A stretch of 64,000 nucleotides of DNA, from NCBI GenBank assembly GCA_033765145.1, contig JANRIH010000038.1, forward strand, positions 124,001 to 188,000. The letters are read 5' to 3'. Position 1 is the stretch's first letter. The number at the start of each line of letters is the position of its first letter. Below are positions 1 through 7,675 of the stretch, one piece after another. The stretch is from JAGVSR01 sp033765145. GTDB taxonomy: Bacteria; Pseudomonadota; Alphaproteobacteria; Rhizobiales; Hyphomicrobiaceae. The notes below the pieces were generated by a model. That model was not told the DNA's origin, did not search any database, and saw nothing but the letters and a program-made list of their open reading frames with translations. The position numbers were made by a program, and so were the translations under genes.

Positions 1-640
1 CTTGCCGCTTGCCAGTTTCGGCATATTGCTCATATGGGCTGTAGCCCGGCTTCACGAGTGCGGAGACCGTTTTCGAGTGTGCCGCGATTTCTCCGCGCGC
101 TGACCCGAAGTCGATGAGAACGGGCGACCCGTCCTTGCGGATGATGATGTTGTCGGGAGCAATGTCGCGATGCAGGAAATCCGCGCCGTGGATGATCTCG
201 AGCGCGTCGAGCAGCGGCGCGATGATCTGATCGAGTTCTTTCTGGCGCGGCGCTCGCCCGAGTGATTTGAGCCAGCTCTTGAGGCTTTGCCCCTCTTCGA
301 AATGCAACACCATGTAAGCGGTGTTGTTCGCTTTGAAGTAGCGGTAAACGCGCACGATGTTGGGATGGGTGAACTTCGCGAGCGTCTGGGCTTCGTCGAT
401 GAAGCGGTCGAGGCCCCAGGCGTAATCGCCGTTGCAGCTCTCAGATCTCGGCGCCGCAGCGAGTTCTGGACCTCGCGCCGCGAAGTCCGCCGGGAAGTAT
501 TCCTTGATGGTGACGTTGCGATCGAGCGCCGTCTCGGATGCGAGATAGGTGATCCCGAAACCGCCGGCCCCGAGTACGCGAGAGATCCGATAGTCCCCGA
601 CCAGTTCCGTGCCGGTCTGCAGGGCGATGAGATTGGTCAT
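1..640 (-). CDS. Serine/threonine protein kinase (C-terminal part outside window)
   Basis: This is the N-terminal 213 codons of a eukaryotic-type Ser/Thr kinase running off the left edge. In order, the reading shows a glycine-rich loop (VLGAGGFGITYLA), the ATP-binding lysine in a TIKEYFP context, the catalytic loop HRDIAPDN, the DFG motif in LIDFGSARG, and an activation segment ending KPGYSPYEQY. All residues needed for activity are present. The GGFGITY...IKEYFP layout is the proteobacterial subtype that often carries C-terminal membrane or sensory domains, which cannot be seen here. The ATG at 640 is followed directly by the kinase fold, so no N-terminal domain is missing. It is divergent from an FHA gene and a PP2C gene, which are the expected reader and eraser of its phosphorylation. 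Partner assignment is inference. Confidence 0.9.
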   Translation of the reverse strand, partial: MTNLIALQTGTELVGDYRISRVLGAGGFGITYLASETALDRNVTIKEYFPADFAARGPELAAAPRSESCNGDYAWGLDRFIDEAQTLAKFTHPNIVRVYRYFKANNTAYMVLHFEEGQSLKSWLKSLGRAPRQKELDQIIAPLLDALEIIHGADFLHRDIAPDNIIIRKDGSPVLIDFGSARGEIAAHSKTVSALVKPGYSPYEQYAETGKRQ

Positions 641-958
641 GTCTGCGCCGGTTTCTCGCGTCGCCGTGTTGAGAAAAATCGCGCGTCGATCGCCTTGCGG
701 CCAGCGATTCGAAACGGCCCTCTAAGGTCGCTATGGACCGAGAATGTGGCAACCGCACGCCCGATCCTGTCCCCGGCTTTCGCGGACGCGAACGTCGACG
801 ATCCCTAAAGCGCCCGCGCTCCGGCCATGTTGCTGCCTCAGAAGCGGCGGACAAAGCTTCGGCTGAGAGATAATGGCGAGCGGGCCCGCTTCGGCGCGCG
901 AACGGCCGGACCAGCGCATGAATTGGCGTCCGGCCGAAAGGGATTAGGAGAGGGACAG

Positions 959-1690
959 ATGTCGAGTGCGGCTGCAACGCCCGGTAACCGCGGAAGCCTC
1001 TTTGGTTCGTTGAAGGATGCGCTGGCCGCGGCCAGCCAGGGAGACACGTTGCCCGGCGTTGCTGCCAAGATCGTCCCTGTTCCGCCTCCGGTCCCGGAGA
1101 CCCCTGTCGCCGTCGCGCAGGCGGCCACGTCTGCGGCAGCGCCGAGCCCGAGTGCCGCCGAAGCCGCCCGCGAAGCACGCGGCGGAACGCGGCCGCTCGA
1201 TGAGGTCGCCTCCGATCTCGACCGTGCGCCGACGACCCGCGTGATACGCAGGACAGAAAAGGCCGAGGAAGCGCCGCAGCGCACGACGCTCGTGCGCGGC
1301 AAGATGCAAGTGAAGCGCGGCGCGTTCGAGCAAGACCCCGTTGTTGCGTGGCTCGTGGTCGTCGGAGGCCCAGGCATTGGGCAATATCGCCCAATTTTCG
1401 AAGGCAACAACACGATCGGGCGTAGCTCGTCGAACCGCATTCCCGTCGACTTCGGCGACGATGCGATCTCCTCCGACGAGCAGGCCTATATCCGCTACGA
1501 CAGTTCCGACCGCTCGTTCCTCTTCGTCCCGAACCTCGCGAAGACGAACGTCGTCTCGATAAACGACAAGCGTCCGACAGGCGCGGTTGAACTCGCGCAG
1601 ATGGACGTCATCACGATGGGTCGGACCCAACTCGTCTTCGTACCTTTCTGCGGTCGGGAATTCGATTGGTCGGCGCTCGCCGAAGTGTAG
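959..1690 (+). CDS. FHA-domain protein
   Basis: A 243-residue protein. The ATG at 959 is preceded by AGGAGAGG and is preferred over in-frame starts further upstream. Residues 1-90 are low-complexity Ala/Pro, probably disordered. Residues 130-235 form a forkhead-associated (phospho-threonine binding) domain with the NTIGRSSSNRI signature. The usual SRxHA segment reads ISSDEQA, so the conserved histidine is not obvious. A TTRV motif at about residues 92-95, ahead of the FHA fold, resembles the phosphorylated Thr-Thr motif in front of the FHA domain of GarA/OdhI-type proteins. It could be a target of the divergent kinase (inference). The next gene downstream is a PP2C phosphatase, so the cluster has kinase, binding module and phosphatase. 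Confidence 0.85.
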   Translation: MSSAAATPGNRGSLFGSLKDALAAASQGDTLPGVAAKIVPVPPPVPETPVAVAQAATSAAAPSPSAAEAAREARGGTRPLDEVASDLDRAPTTRVIRRTEKAEEAPQRTTLVRGKMQVKRGAFEQDPVVAWLVVVGGPGIGQYRPIFEGNNTIGRSSSNRIPVDFGDDAISSDEQAYIRYDSSDRSFLFVPNLAKTNVVSINDKRPTGAVELAQMDVITMGRTQLVFVPFCGREFDWSALAEV

Positions 1691-1819
1691 GGGCGAGCGG
1701 CGACGGGCTTGCGCCGGGGTATGCATGGGTCCGGTTTGCGGATAGGTTCGGCATGACGGCAGCGTCGCTTCGAAGGCGGGCCGCTCCGCGCGGGAAATTG
1801 GTCTGCCGACGAGGGTGAT

Positions 1820-2674
1820 GTGGCGGTGCCGTCGGAACTTGAAGCAGTGTTGGCAGAGCGGATGATCGTGTTCGACAAGGCGGTCGCGGCGACGAGAGGC
1901 GCACGGCCCTATCAGGAGGACACCGCGTTGCTCTGGCCGGGCGAGGGTCAAAAGGCGTCCGAATTGCCGGAACCCGCCACCCTCGTCGCGATCCTCGCGG
2001 ATGGAATGGGCGGGCACGCCGGCGGCGCTCTCGCGAGCCACATGGCCTGCGAGACTTTTGCCGCAGGCTATGCGGCGGCCGAAGGCGATACACGCCAGCG
2101 GCTGTTCGAAGCCTTGATGCGCGCCAATGACGCGATCGCAGCCAAGGTCGCCGACAATCCCGTGCTCGAAGGGATGGGGTCGACGCTCGTGGGTGTCGTT
2201 TTCGGCGAGGACGGAGCGCATTGGGTCAGCGTCGGCGACAGTCCGCTGCTGCTCGTGCGCCGTGGTCAGTTGGCTTTGTTGAACGAGGACCATTCCCTTG
2301 CCCCGGAACTCGATCGCCTCGCGGAATTGGGGCGCATGACACATGAAGATGCGCGCCGCGACCCGCGCCGTCATATGCTTCGCTCGGCCGTGACTGGCGA
2401 AGAGATCGAACTCGTGGACATGTCCCGGCAGCCGCTCGCCATCGAGCCGGGCGACTACGTCATACTCGCGAGCGACGGCCTCAACACGCTCGATTATGCC
2501 GAAATCGAACGCATCGTCGCGGCCTACGCGACCGATGGTGCCAAGTCCGTGGCCGAAGCGCTCATTCGGGCCGTTCTCGCTGTGAAAGATCCGCATCAGG
2601 ACAACACGACCATCGTCGCCGTCCGGCCTGTGGAGCGGATCGTGCAGACCTCAGGCGAGCCGACTCCCGTTTGA
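1820..2674 (+). CDS. PP2C-family protein serine/threonine phosphatase
   Basis: A 284-residue cytosolic metal-dependent phosphatase. PP2C motifs appear in order: RPYQED near the N-terminus, ADGMGGHAGG, GSTLVG, VGDSPLLL, LASDGLN and a terminal DNTTIV. The aspartates that bind the two metal ions are all present. Length fits the stand-alone Stp/PppA-type enzymes. The GTG at 1820 is the longest start; an ATG at 1862 (14 codons in) is an equally good alternative because the fold begins just after it. The family reverses Ser/Thr phosphorylation, and the neighbouring kinase and FHA genes make these its likely partners. Confidence 0.88.
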   Translation: MAVPSELEAVLAERMIVFDKAVAATRGARPYQEDTALLWPGEGQKASELPEPATLVAILADGMGGHAGGALASHMACETFAAGYAAAEGDTRQRLFEALMRANDAIAAKVADNPVLEGMGSTLVGVVFGEDGAHWVSVGDSPLLLVRRGQLALLNEDHSLAPELDRLAELGRMTHEDARRDPRRHMLRSAVTGEEIELVDMSRQPLAIEPGDYVILASDGLNTLDYAEIERIVAAYATDGAKSVAEALIRAVLAVKDPHQDNTTIVAVRPVERIVQTSGEPTPV

Positions 2675-2755
2675 TCGAGATCAGCGACGTTGGACCAAAA
2701 GGCCCGTATCGAGGCCATGACGGTGCGCGCTGCGGATCTGGGGGAGTAAGCGGGA

Positions 2756-3013
2756 ATGGATGATCACTTTTGGCCGAGCCTCTACCCAGGGCTCGTGATC
2801 GGCCTGCTCGTCGGTATAACGTCGCGATCCCTCGTCGGCACATTTGCCGGAGCCTTAGGTGGCCTCGCTGGCGCGTATGCCGGGTACTGGCTCGTTCTGA
2901 CGCTCGGTCTCGGCGGCGACGTCCTGCCGCTCGTTGCGGTCATTGCAGGAGCGGCCGCCGGAAGTCAGGCATTCGTCTGGATGGCCGGGCGCATGGCCGT
3001 CAAGTCCGGCTGA
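2756..3013 (+). CDS. Small hypothetical membrane protein
   Basis: An 85-residue protein with an ATG at 2756. Two or three glycine/alanine-rich hydrophobic stretches (about residues 10-50 and 55-75) predict a small inner-membrane protein. It follows the PP2C gene by 81 bp on the same strand and could be its operon partner. I do not recognise the family. The GxxxG-like repeats suggest tightly packed helices, but no function can be assigned. It converges on the potassium channel gene downstream. Confidence 0.6.
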   Translation: MDDHFWPSLYPGLVIGLLVGITSRSLVGTFAGALGGLAGAYAGYWLVLTLGLGGDVLPLVAVIAGAAAGSQAFVWMAGRMAVKSG

Positions 3014-3044
3014 AGACGTCGACGGCCATGGCATACCGCGCGCG

Positions 3045-4295
3045 TCAAGAATGCCTTTGGTGCGCCGGCCCGAGTGCATGTCGCCGGATCTCGTCGGCAA
3101 ACCCTGGGTTAGCAACCTCGATCCGGTGAAAATCCTCCGCATGGAGCTTCAACAGGCGGCACTTCGTTTGCGTGACGAACGCGAGCGCGTTGATGTCGTT
3201 CAGGACCATGGCCTGCGCGCCAACGCACTCGCCGGGACCGAACGTGCGCGCGCCCGAACCGACGCTCGCGATCCGGCCTGACGCGATGAAATAGATGGCG
3301 CGGCTCGGCTCACCGGCCGCGATGATCTCGACTTTCGGCGGAACGTTGTTGGCGTGCAGGTACGGCATGATCTCCCCGACCTCCCGCGCGTCGAGTCGTG
3401 CCAGCATCGGAATGCGCGACATGAGCGACCAGTTGACGACGAAGTCCCGCCGCTGCGCTTCCTGCGCGAAGCCGGTCGAGATAATGGCGACGGGAAGGGC
3501 CAAAATGCAGAGACCCATGACCATGACGAAGCCGCCGAACAGCCGTCCGAGCGGCGTGATCGGCGTGATGTCGCCGTAGCCGACAGTAGTGAGTGTCGCG
3601 ATCGCCCACCACGAGGCTTGAGGAACGGACCCGAACTGGTCGGGCTGAACTTGACCTTCGATGAGGTAGATCCCCGTCGACGCGAACAAGAGCGCGCTGC
3701 ATAGGAGAATGGCGGCACCTGCGAGTGAACGCCGCTCGTTCCAGAGGACGCGGAGCAGCGTGTGCATGGCTGGCGAGTAGCGCGACAGTTTCAGGAAGCG
3801 CAGGAGCCGCAAGACGCGAAGGACCCGGAGATCGATGGCCAGGAGGTGACCGAGATAGAAGGGAAGGATCGCGAGGAGGTCGATGACGAGGGCCGGTTGA
3901 AGCGCAGCCGAAAGGCGGGCCCGCCATGGCGGCAGTCTCGACAGGAACGGAACTTCGACGGCGGTCCAGAGCCTCAAGGCATACTCGACAGTGAAAATGC
4001 CAACCGAGACCGTCTCGAACATCAGGAATTCGGCGCCATAAGCCGCGTGCAGCGACGGCACGGTCTCGGCGACGAATGCCGCGACGTTGAGGAGGATCAG
4101 CGTCACGATCCCGACATCGAAGGCCTGACTGAGTGCGCTCTCCCCCCGGCCGGTCTCGATGATCCTATAGATCGTGTTCCGCAGGCGCGCGGCGCTGCCT
4201 GAATGCGGGGCGCGTCCATGCGGTCCGCCGCGCGGCGCCTCGTCCCCGGCGTTCGGACCCCGTTCCGGCCGCTGATCCCGCAAGTGGTCCCCCAA
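3045..4295 (-). CDS. Voltage-sensor potassium channel with cyclic-nucleotide-binding-like domain (MlotiK1-like)
   Basis: A 416-residue inner-membrane channel. I chose the TTG at 4295 because GGGAGG lies five bases upstream; a TTG at 4373 would add 26 residues. S1-S4 occupy about residues 58-175, with basic residues every third position in S4 (R-V-L-R-V-L-R-L-L-R). The pore helix and selectivity filter TVGYGD lie at 237-242. Residues 290-410 match the cyclic-nucleotide-binding domain of MlotiK1 closely, including its C-terminal LHxxDF helix. However, in the phosphate-binding cassette the Glu of FGEMAL is Ala (about 360) and the nucleotide-phosphate Arg is Asn (about 369). The channel is therefore probably not gated by cAMP in the usual way. 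The family conducts K+. Confidence 0.88.
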   Translation of the reverse strand: MGDHLRDQRPERGPNAGDEAPRGGPHGRAPHSGSAARLRNTIYRIIETGRGESALSQAFDVGIVTLILLNVAAFVAETVPSLHAAYGAEFLMFETVSVGIFTVEYALRLWTAVEVPFLSRLPPWRARLSAALQPALVIDLLAILPFYLGHLLAIDLRVLRVLRLLRFLKLSRYSPAMHTLLRVLWNERRSLAGAAILLCSALLFASTGIYLIEGQVQPDQFGSVPQASWWAIATLTTVGYGDITPITPLGRLFGGFVMVMGLCILALPVAIISTGFAQEAQRRDFVVNWSLMSRIPMLARLDAREVGEIMPYLHANNVPPKVEIIAAGEPSRAIYFIASGRIASVGSGARTFGPGECVGAQAMVLNDINALAFVTQTKCRLLKLHAEDFHRIEVANPGFADEIRRHALGPAHQRHS

Positions 4296-4395
4296 ATCGC
4301 GCCTCCCGATGCCGATTTTAACCCCTTGTAGCGCCCGGACGTCGCGGTGCCCGGTTGACCCCGTCTGGGTCAATCGCTATAGCAAGCGGCTCAAG

Positions 4396-4421
4396 ACGCC
4401 CGAAACGCCCGTTTCGGGCGT
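4396..4421 (+). promoter_or_regulatory. Perfect palindrome / hairpin in rpsT upstream region
   Basis: An 11-bp perfect stem (ACGCCCGAAAC / GTTTCGGGCGT) with a four-base loop. As DNA it is a 12-bp inverted repeat around a CC centre. It lies 98 bp before the rpsT start and between two divergent genes. No T-run follows, so it is not a standard terminator. It could be a leader hairpin, for example for S20 autoregulation, or a repressor operator. Confidence 0.5.
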
Positions 4422-4518
4422 AAAGCTATTCATAAGAGATCGGGAAGGCACGGCATTGCCGGGGCGGTTGGAAGCCCTCGGTTCGCCGCCCCGTTGGACG
4501 AGACAGGAACGAGAGTAC

Positions 4519-4782
4519 ATGGCCAACACGTCGTCGGCAAAGAAAGCCACTCGGCAGATGCAGCGCCGGACCGAGATCAACAAGGCGCGCTCTTCGCGCT
4601 TGAAGACCGGTCTTCGCGGTATGGAAGAAGCCATCGCGTCGGGTGACAAGGTGAAGGCGCAGGCAGTTCTGAAGGACGTCGAACCGCTCCTGGTTCGCAC
4701 CGCCCAGAAGGGCATCATCAAGAAGGAGACGGCCAGCCGCAAGGTCTCGCGCTTGAATGCGCGCGTGAAGGCGATGGTCTGA
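4519..4782 (+). CDS. rpsT: 30S ribosomal protein S20
   Basis: An 87-residue basic protein starting MANTSSAKKATRQ, the standard S20 length and N-terminus. It binds 16S rRNA early in assembly of the small subunit. The ATG at 4519 is preceded by GGAACGAGA. In-frame codons further upstream lack S20 similarity and were left out. A strong terminator follows 44 bp after the stop. In many Hyphomicrobiales rpsT lies just upstream of dnaA, as here. Confidence 0.97.
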   Translation: MANTSSAKKATRQMQRRTEINKARSSRLKTGLRGMEEAIASGDKVKAQAVLKDVEPLLVRTAQKGIIKKETASRKVSRLNARVKAMV

Positions 4783-4825
4783 ACCCCTCGACGTCGCGCC
4801 ACCGAATCTCGAAACAATCGACGCC

Positions 4826-4852
4826 AAAGGCCAGGGAAACCTGGCCTTTTTT
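4826..4852 (+). terminator. Rho-independent terminator of rpsT
   Basis: A 10-bp stem AAAGGCCAGG / CCTGGCCTTT with a GAAA tetraloop, followed by a run of six T counting the last stem bases. It lies 44 bp after the rpsT stop. Confidence 0.92.
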
Positions 4853-5060
4853 GCATTCGCGGCGTGGCGCGAAAGGCGAGCGATCGCCAGTGCATTTCAC
4901 CGCCGCGCCATTGTTGCGCTGGCCTCGATTGCCGACTGTCGAGCAAAACCCAGCCGACTCCGCGTCAAGATCACAATTGCGATTGGTGCCATGCGAGGCA
5001 CGTTTGTGCTCGGTTGTGGCGTGTTCGCAACGAGGGAAGCACGGATGACAGGTTCAACCT

Positions 5061-5123
5061 CTTTTTTGAACACCGCTAAACCGTGGACTCTTCTGGATTT
5101 CAGTCACAAGCCTGTTCAAAAAG
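5061..5123. repeat. Inverted repeat with T/A-tract arms
   Basis: CTTTTTTGAACA at 5061-5072 is mirrored by TGTTCAAAAAG at 5113-5123, 40 bp apart. A related CCAAAAAAGTG follows at 5149. The spacing is too long for a simple hairpin operator, but the arms could be paired protein-binding sites. Confidence 0.4.
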
Positions 5124-5347
5124 TGTCGTCTGCCGGTTGCACGGGCGTCCAAAAAAGTGCTCCGCCCCGCCGTGATAGTGTGAGGTCTGAAGAAGCGCTG
5201 GCGCGCCCAAAAAATTTGATACGCGAGTCAAGCCACTCCACCAGAATCCTCGAATATTTTCACTCGGCGGCACCTGAAGAAAATTCAATGAAATCAGAGC
5301 GCGAGAGCGGCGAGTCAATCACCGTTCTGCGCTTGCGCCCCCAGAAG

Positions 5348-5362
5348 TTAAGCGCTAGTTAA
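5348..5362. promoter_or_regulatory. CtrA-type binding site TTAA-N7-TTAA
   Basis: TTAA at 5348-5351 and TTAA at 5359-5362 are separated by exactly seven bases (GCGCTAG). This is the full consensus of the alphaproteobacterial cell-cycle regulator CtrA. It sits in the gap upstream of the rhodanese and dnaA genes, where CtrA control of replication genes would be expected. Binding is inferred from sequence only. Confidence 0.6.
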
Positions 5363-5490
5363 TTCCTCCTCACCCCGAGCTTGTGGGGCGGTTGTAGACA
5401 TCGTGTGTATCGACGAGCGTCGTACCCAGTCGAGTTTCGTCTCGCGTCTGTGGGTTTCTTCGTCAATTCTGTGAATGAGGGTTGGCTTTA

Positions 5491-5506
5491 TTGGCAGAGC
5501 TGCCAA
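5491..5506. promoter_or_regulatory. Palindromic operator-like site
   Basis: TTGGCAG-AG-CTGCCAA has perfect 7-bp arms around a 2-bp centre, 106 bp before the rhodanese start. The shape fits a dimeric repressor or activator site. The cognate regulator is unknown. Confidence 0.4.
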
Positions 5507-5611
5507 TTGAGCTATGGAGAACTTGTTTCTACTTCCAAACCCATATCGGCGGATGGTGTGCGGACTGGCCGTCGAAGCCACGGGTCGGAATAAGGGGCAG
5601 GAGAGTAAATT

Positions 5612-6043
5612 GTGCATGCGGGGGTTGATGATGTTTCGGTACGTGATGCGTGGCAGCGGCTTCAGTCCGACAGCCAATCCATTCTGATCGACGTGCGGAG
5701 TCGGGCGGAATGGTCATTCGTCGGTGTTCCTGATCTCGCAGCGATCGGCAAGAGGGTCGTGTTGCTCGAGTGGCAGACCTACCCTGACGGACGGATCGAC
5801 CCCGAATTTCCGACGCGGCTCGATCAGCTTCTAGACGGCAGCGGCGCGGGTAAGGACACGGAACTGTTCTTCATCTGCCGCTCAGGCGCCCGCAGCAGAA
5901 TGGCTGCGGAAGCCATGGCAGCCGAGGGCTATACGCGCTGTCACAACATTGCGGAGGGCTTCGAGGGAACGCTCGATGCCCATCGCCAAAGGGGAAAGGT
6001 CGAGGGCTGGAAGGCCGAAGGCTATCCCTGGGTGCAGTCCTAA
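5612..6043 (+). CDS. Single-domain rhodanese-like sulfurtransferase
   Basis: A 143-residue protein starting at a GTG (5612), with GGCAGGAGA placed eight to nine bases upstream. It is one rhodanese domain: ILIDVRSRAEW near residue 25, and the active-site loop CRSGARSR with the persulfide-forming cysteine near residue 90. Ahead of the loop is a LEWQTYPDGRIDPEF segment typical of the alphaproteobacterial subgroup. The family moves sulfane sulfur between carriers; the acceptor is unknown. It lies on the same strand 141 bp before dnaA but probably has its own promoter region. Confidence 0.88.
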   Translation: MHAGVDDVSVRDAWQRLQSDSQSILIDVRSRAEWSFVGVPDLAAIGKRVVLLEWQTYPDGRIDPEFPTRLDQLLDGSGAGKDTELFFICRSGARSRMAAEAMAAEGYTRCHNIAEGFEGTLDAHRQRGKVEGWKAEGYPWVQS

Positions 6044-6184
6044 GCATTCCACGACTGTAGTGAGTTGATACGGACACGCCGTTCGCGAGGGCGAATTGCG
6101 CATGGCGGAGCTGTGTCGAGTTGAAGTTGCGGCCGGACCTCGAGGGTTACGGTCAGGAAATTCCAATGTGTGGGGGTAAGACAC

Positions 6185-7675
6185 ATGGCGATCGCTCAGA
6201 CATCATCCGAACCGCTTCCGGCAGAGCCGAACGGCACGCGCATTCACGCAGCGCTGAAGGCGCGGCTCGGCGACGACATCTACACGAGCTGGTTCAAGAC
6301 GCTGGAAATTGAAAGCTTCGACGGTCAGGCCGTTACGACCTCGGTTCCGGTGAAGTTCCTGAAGACCTGGATCCAGTCCCACTATATCGAGGATCTTCTG
6401 AACTGCTGCCGCCTCGAATTTCAGGCGGCCGAGCGCGTGGACGTCGTGGTCCGCCAGCCCGGCAACGTCGCGGCGCGCCAGCAACCGGCGCCTAAGCCAG
6501 CAGGCGTGCGCGACGCTCTCGGTTCAGCGAATGAGGCGCCGATGCCGGACGAGGCACCTGTGCGCCCGATCCCGGTGCGCGCGATCATTTCGGGCTCGTC
6601 CCTCCGCACCGGCGCGAACGGGATCGAGGGCTCGCCGCTCGACCCCTACCATACGTTCGAGACGTTCGTGGTCGGCTCGTCCAACCGCCTCGCCCACGCG
6701 GCGGCCGTACAGGCGGCGGAGACGGTGACGGTCGGTGGCCCGAGCATCAATCCACTGTTCTTCCATTCGGCGGTCGGGCTTGGAAAAACGCATCTGATGC
6801 AGGCCATCGCCTGGGAAGTGAAACGCCGCAACTCGAATTTCGCGTTCCTCTATCTGACGGCGGAAACCTTCCGCTACCAGTTCGTCGAGGCCGTGCGCAG
6901 CTCCGATCCGCTCGCATTCAAGGAGCGGTTCCGCAATATCCAGATGCTGTTGATCGACGATCTCGAGTTCCTCCAGGGCGAGAAGACCGAGCAGGAGTTC
7001 GAGCACATCATCAACACTCTGCTCGACGGTGGGCGCCAGGTCGTCGTCGCGTCGGCCCGTCCGCCATCTCACATCGAGCGGCTGAACGAGCGCATGCGCT
7101 CGCGTCTCCAGCGCGGCCTCGTGACCGAGATCGGGAGCTTCGACCGCGAACTCCGCACGAAGGTCCTCGAGCGTCGCATCACAGAGAAACGGAAGATCGA
7201 TCCCGGCTTCGATCTCTCACGCGAGATCGTCGATCTGCTCGCCGATCGCCTGACCGAGAACGGCCGCGAACTCGAAGGCGCGATCAACCGCCTTCACATG
7301 ACGTGGCAGCATGCCCGTTCGGCGCTGACACCGGACGTCGCCGAAACCGTGATCCGCGATCTCGTTCATTCAGGTGGCGATCACCGCCGCATCAAGATCG
7401 AGGACATCCTGCGGGTGATCTCGCGTCACTTCGGCGTATCGAAGGGCGATCTCCTGTCCCAGCGTCGCCATCGCTCGGTCGTCTGGCCGCGACAGATCGG
7501 GATGTATCTCGCCAAGCAGTTGACGGCCCGTTCTCTGCCGGAAATCGGTCGGAGGTTCGGCAACCGTGATCATACAACTGTCTTGCATGCGATCCGCAAG
7601 ATCGAAGGCGAACTTGCGGGAAATCAGCGGCTTCGCGACGAGCTCGAGGACTTGAAGAAGATGCTCGCTCACTGA
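6185..7675 (+). CDS. dnaA: Chromosomal replication initiator protein DnaA
   Basis: A 496-residue initiator that binds DnaA boxes and melts the origin. The ATG at 6185 has GGGGGTAAG upstream; a GTG five codons earlier is less likely. Domain I spans about 15-85, a linker follows to about 150, and the AAA+ module runs from about 155 to 375. The C-terminal DNA-binding domain carries LPEIGRRFGNRDHTTVLHAI. The AAA+ core is divergent. The P-loop reads SAVGLGKT where E. coli has GGTGLGKT. The sensor-1 segment reads ASARPP where E. coli has TSDRYP. Walker B (LLIDD) and the arginine-finger block (NERMRSRL) are kept. dnaN and recF follow on the same strand. Confidence 0.97.
   Translation: MAIAQTSSEPLPAEPNGTRIHAALKARLGDDIYTSWFKTLEIESFDGQAVTTSVPVKFLKTWIQSHYIEDLLNCCRLEFQAAERVDVVVRQPGNVAARQQPAPKPAGVRDALGSANEAPMPDEAPVRPIPVRAIISGSSLRTGANGIEGSPLDPYHTFETFVVGSSNRLAHAAAVQAAETVTVGGPSINPLFFHSAVGLGKTHLMQAIAWEVKRRNSNFAFLYLTAETFRYQFVEAVRSSDPLAFKERFRNIQMLLIDDLEFLQGEKTEQEFEHIINTLLDGGRQVVVASARPPSHIERLNERMRSRLQRGLVTEIGSFDRELRTKVLERRITEKRKIDPGFDLSREIVDLLADRLTENGRELEGAINRLHMTWQHARSALTPDVAETVIRDLVHSGGDHRRIKIEDILRVISRHFGVSKGDLLSQRRHRSVVWPRQIGMYLAKQLTARSLPEIGRRFGNRDHTTVLHAIRKIEGELAGNQRLRDELEDLKKMLAH

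Larger units (their letters stand above)
4853..5611. other. 760-bp non-coding region between rpsT and the dnaA block
   Basis: No convincing gene: open frames here are short and without family resemblance. The stretch is clearly less GC-rich than its neighbours. It holds a perfect CtrA box (5348-5362), five GANTC methylation sites (4956, 5086, 5225, 5244, 5312), a long inverted repeat (5061-5123), a TTGGCAG palindrome (5491-5506), and three same-direction TGTGNAT motifs (5404, 5470, 5611) that match the first seven bases of a reversed DnaA box. Together these suggest a cell-cycle-controlled regulatory region, possibly an origin. No perfect TTATCCACA box was found. Confidence 0.5.

Noticed and set aside
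5491..5522. tRNA-like D-arm text (ATAGCTCAATTGGCAG on the minus strand)
   Set aside because: The stem does not close (GCTC faces CTC rather than GAGC) and there is no anticodon arm, T arm or acceptor stem nearby; the palindrome explains the sequence.
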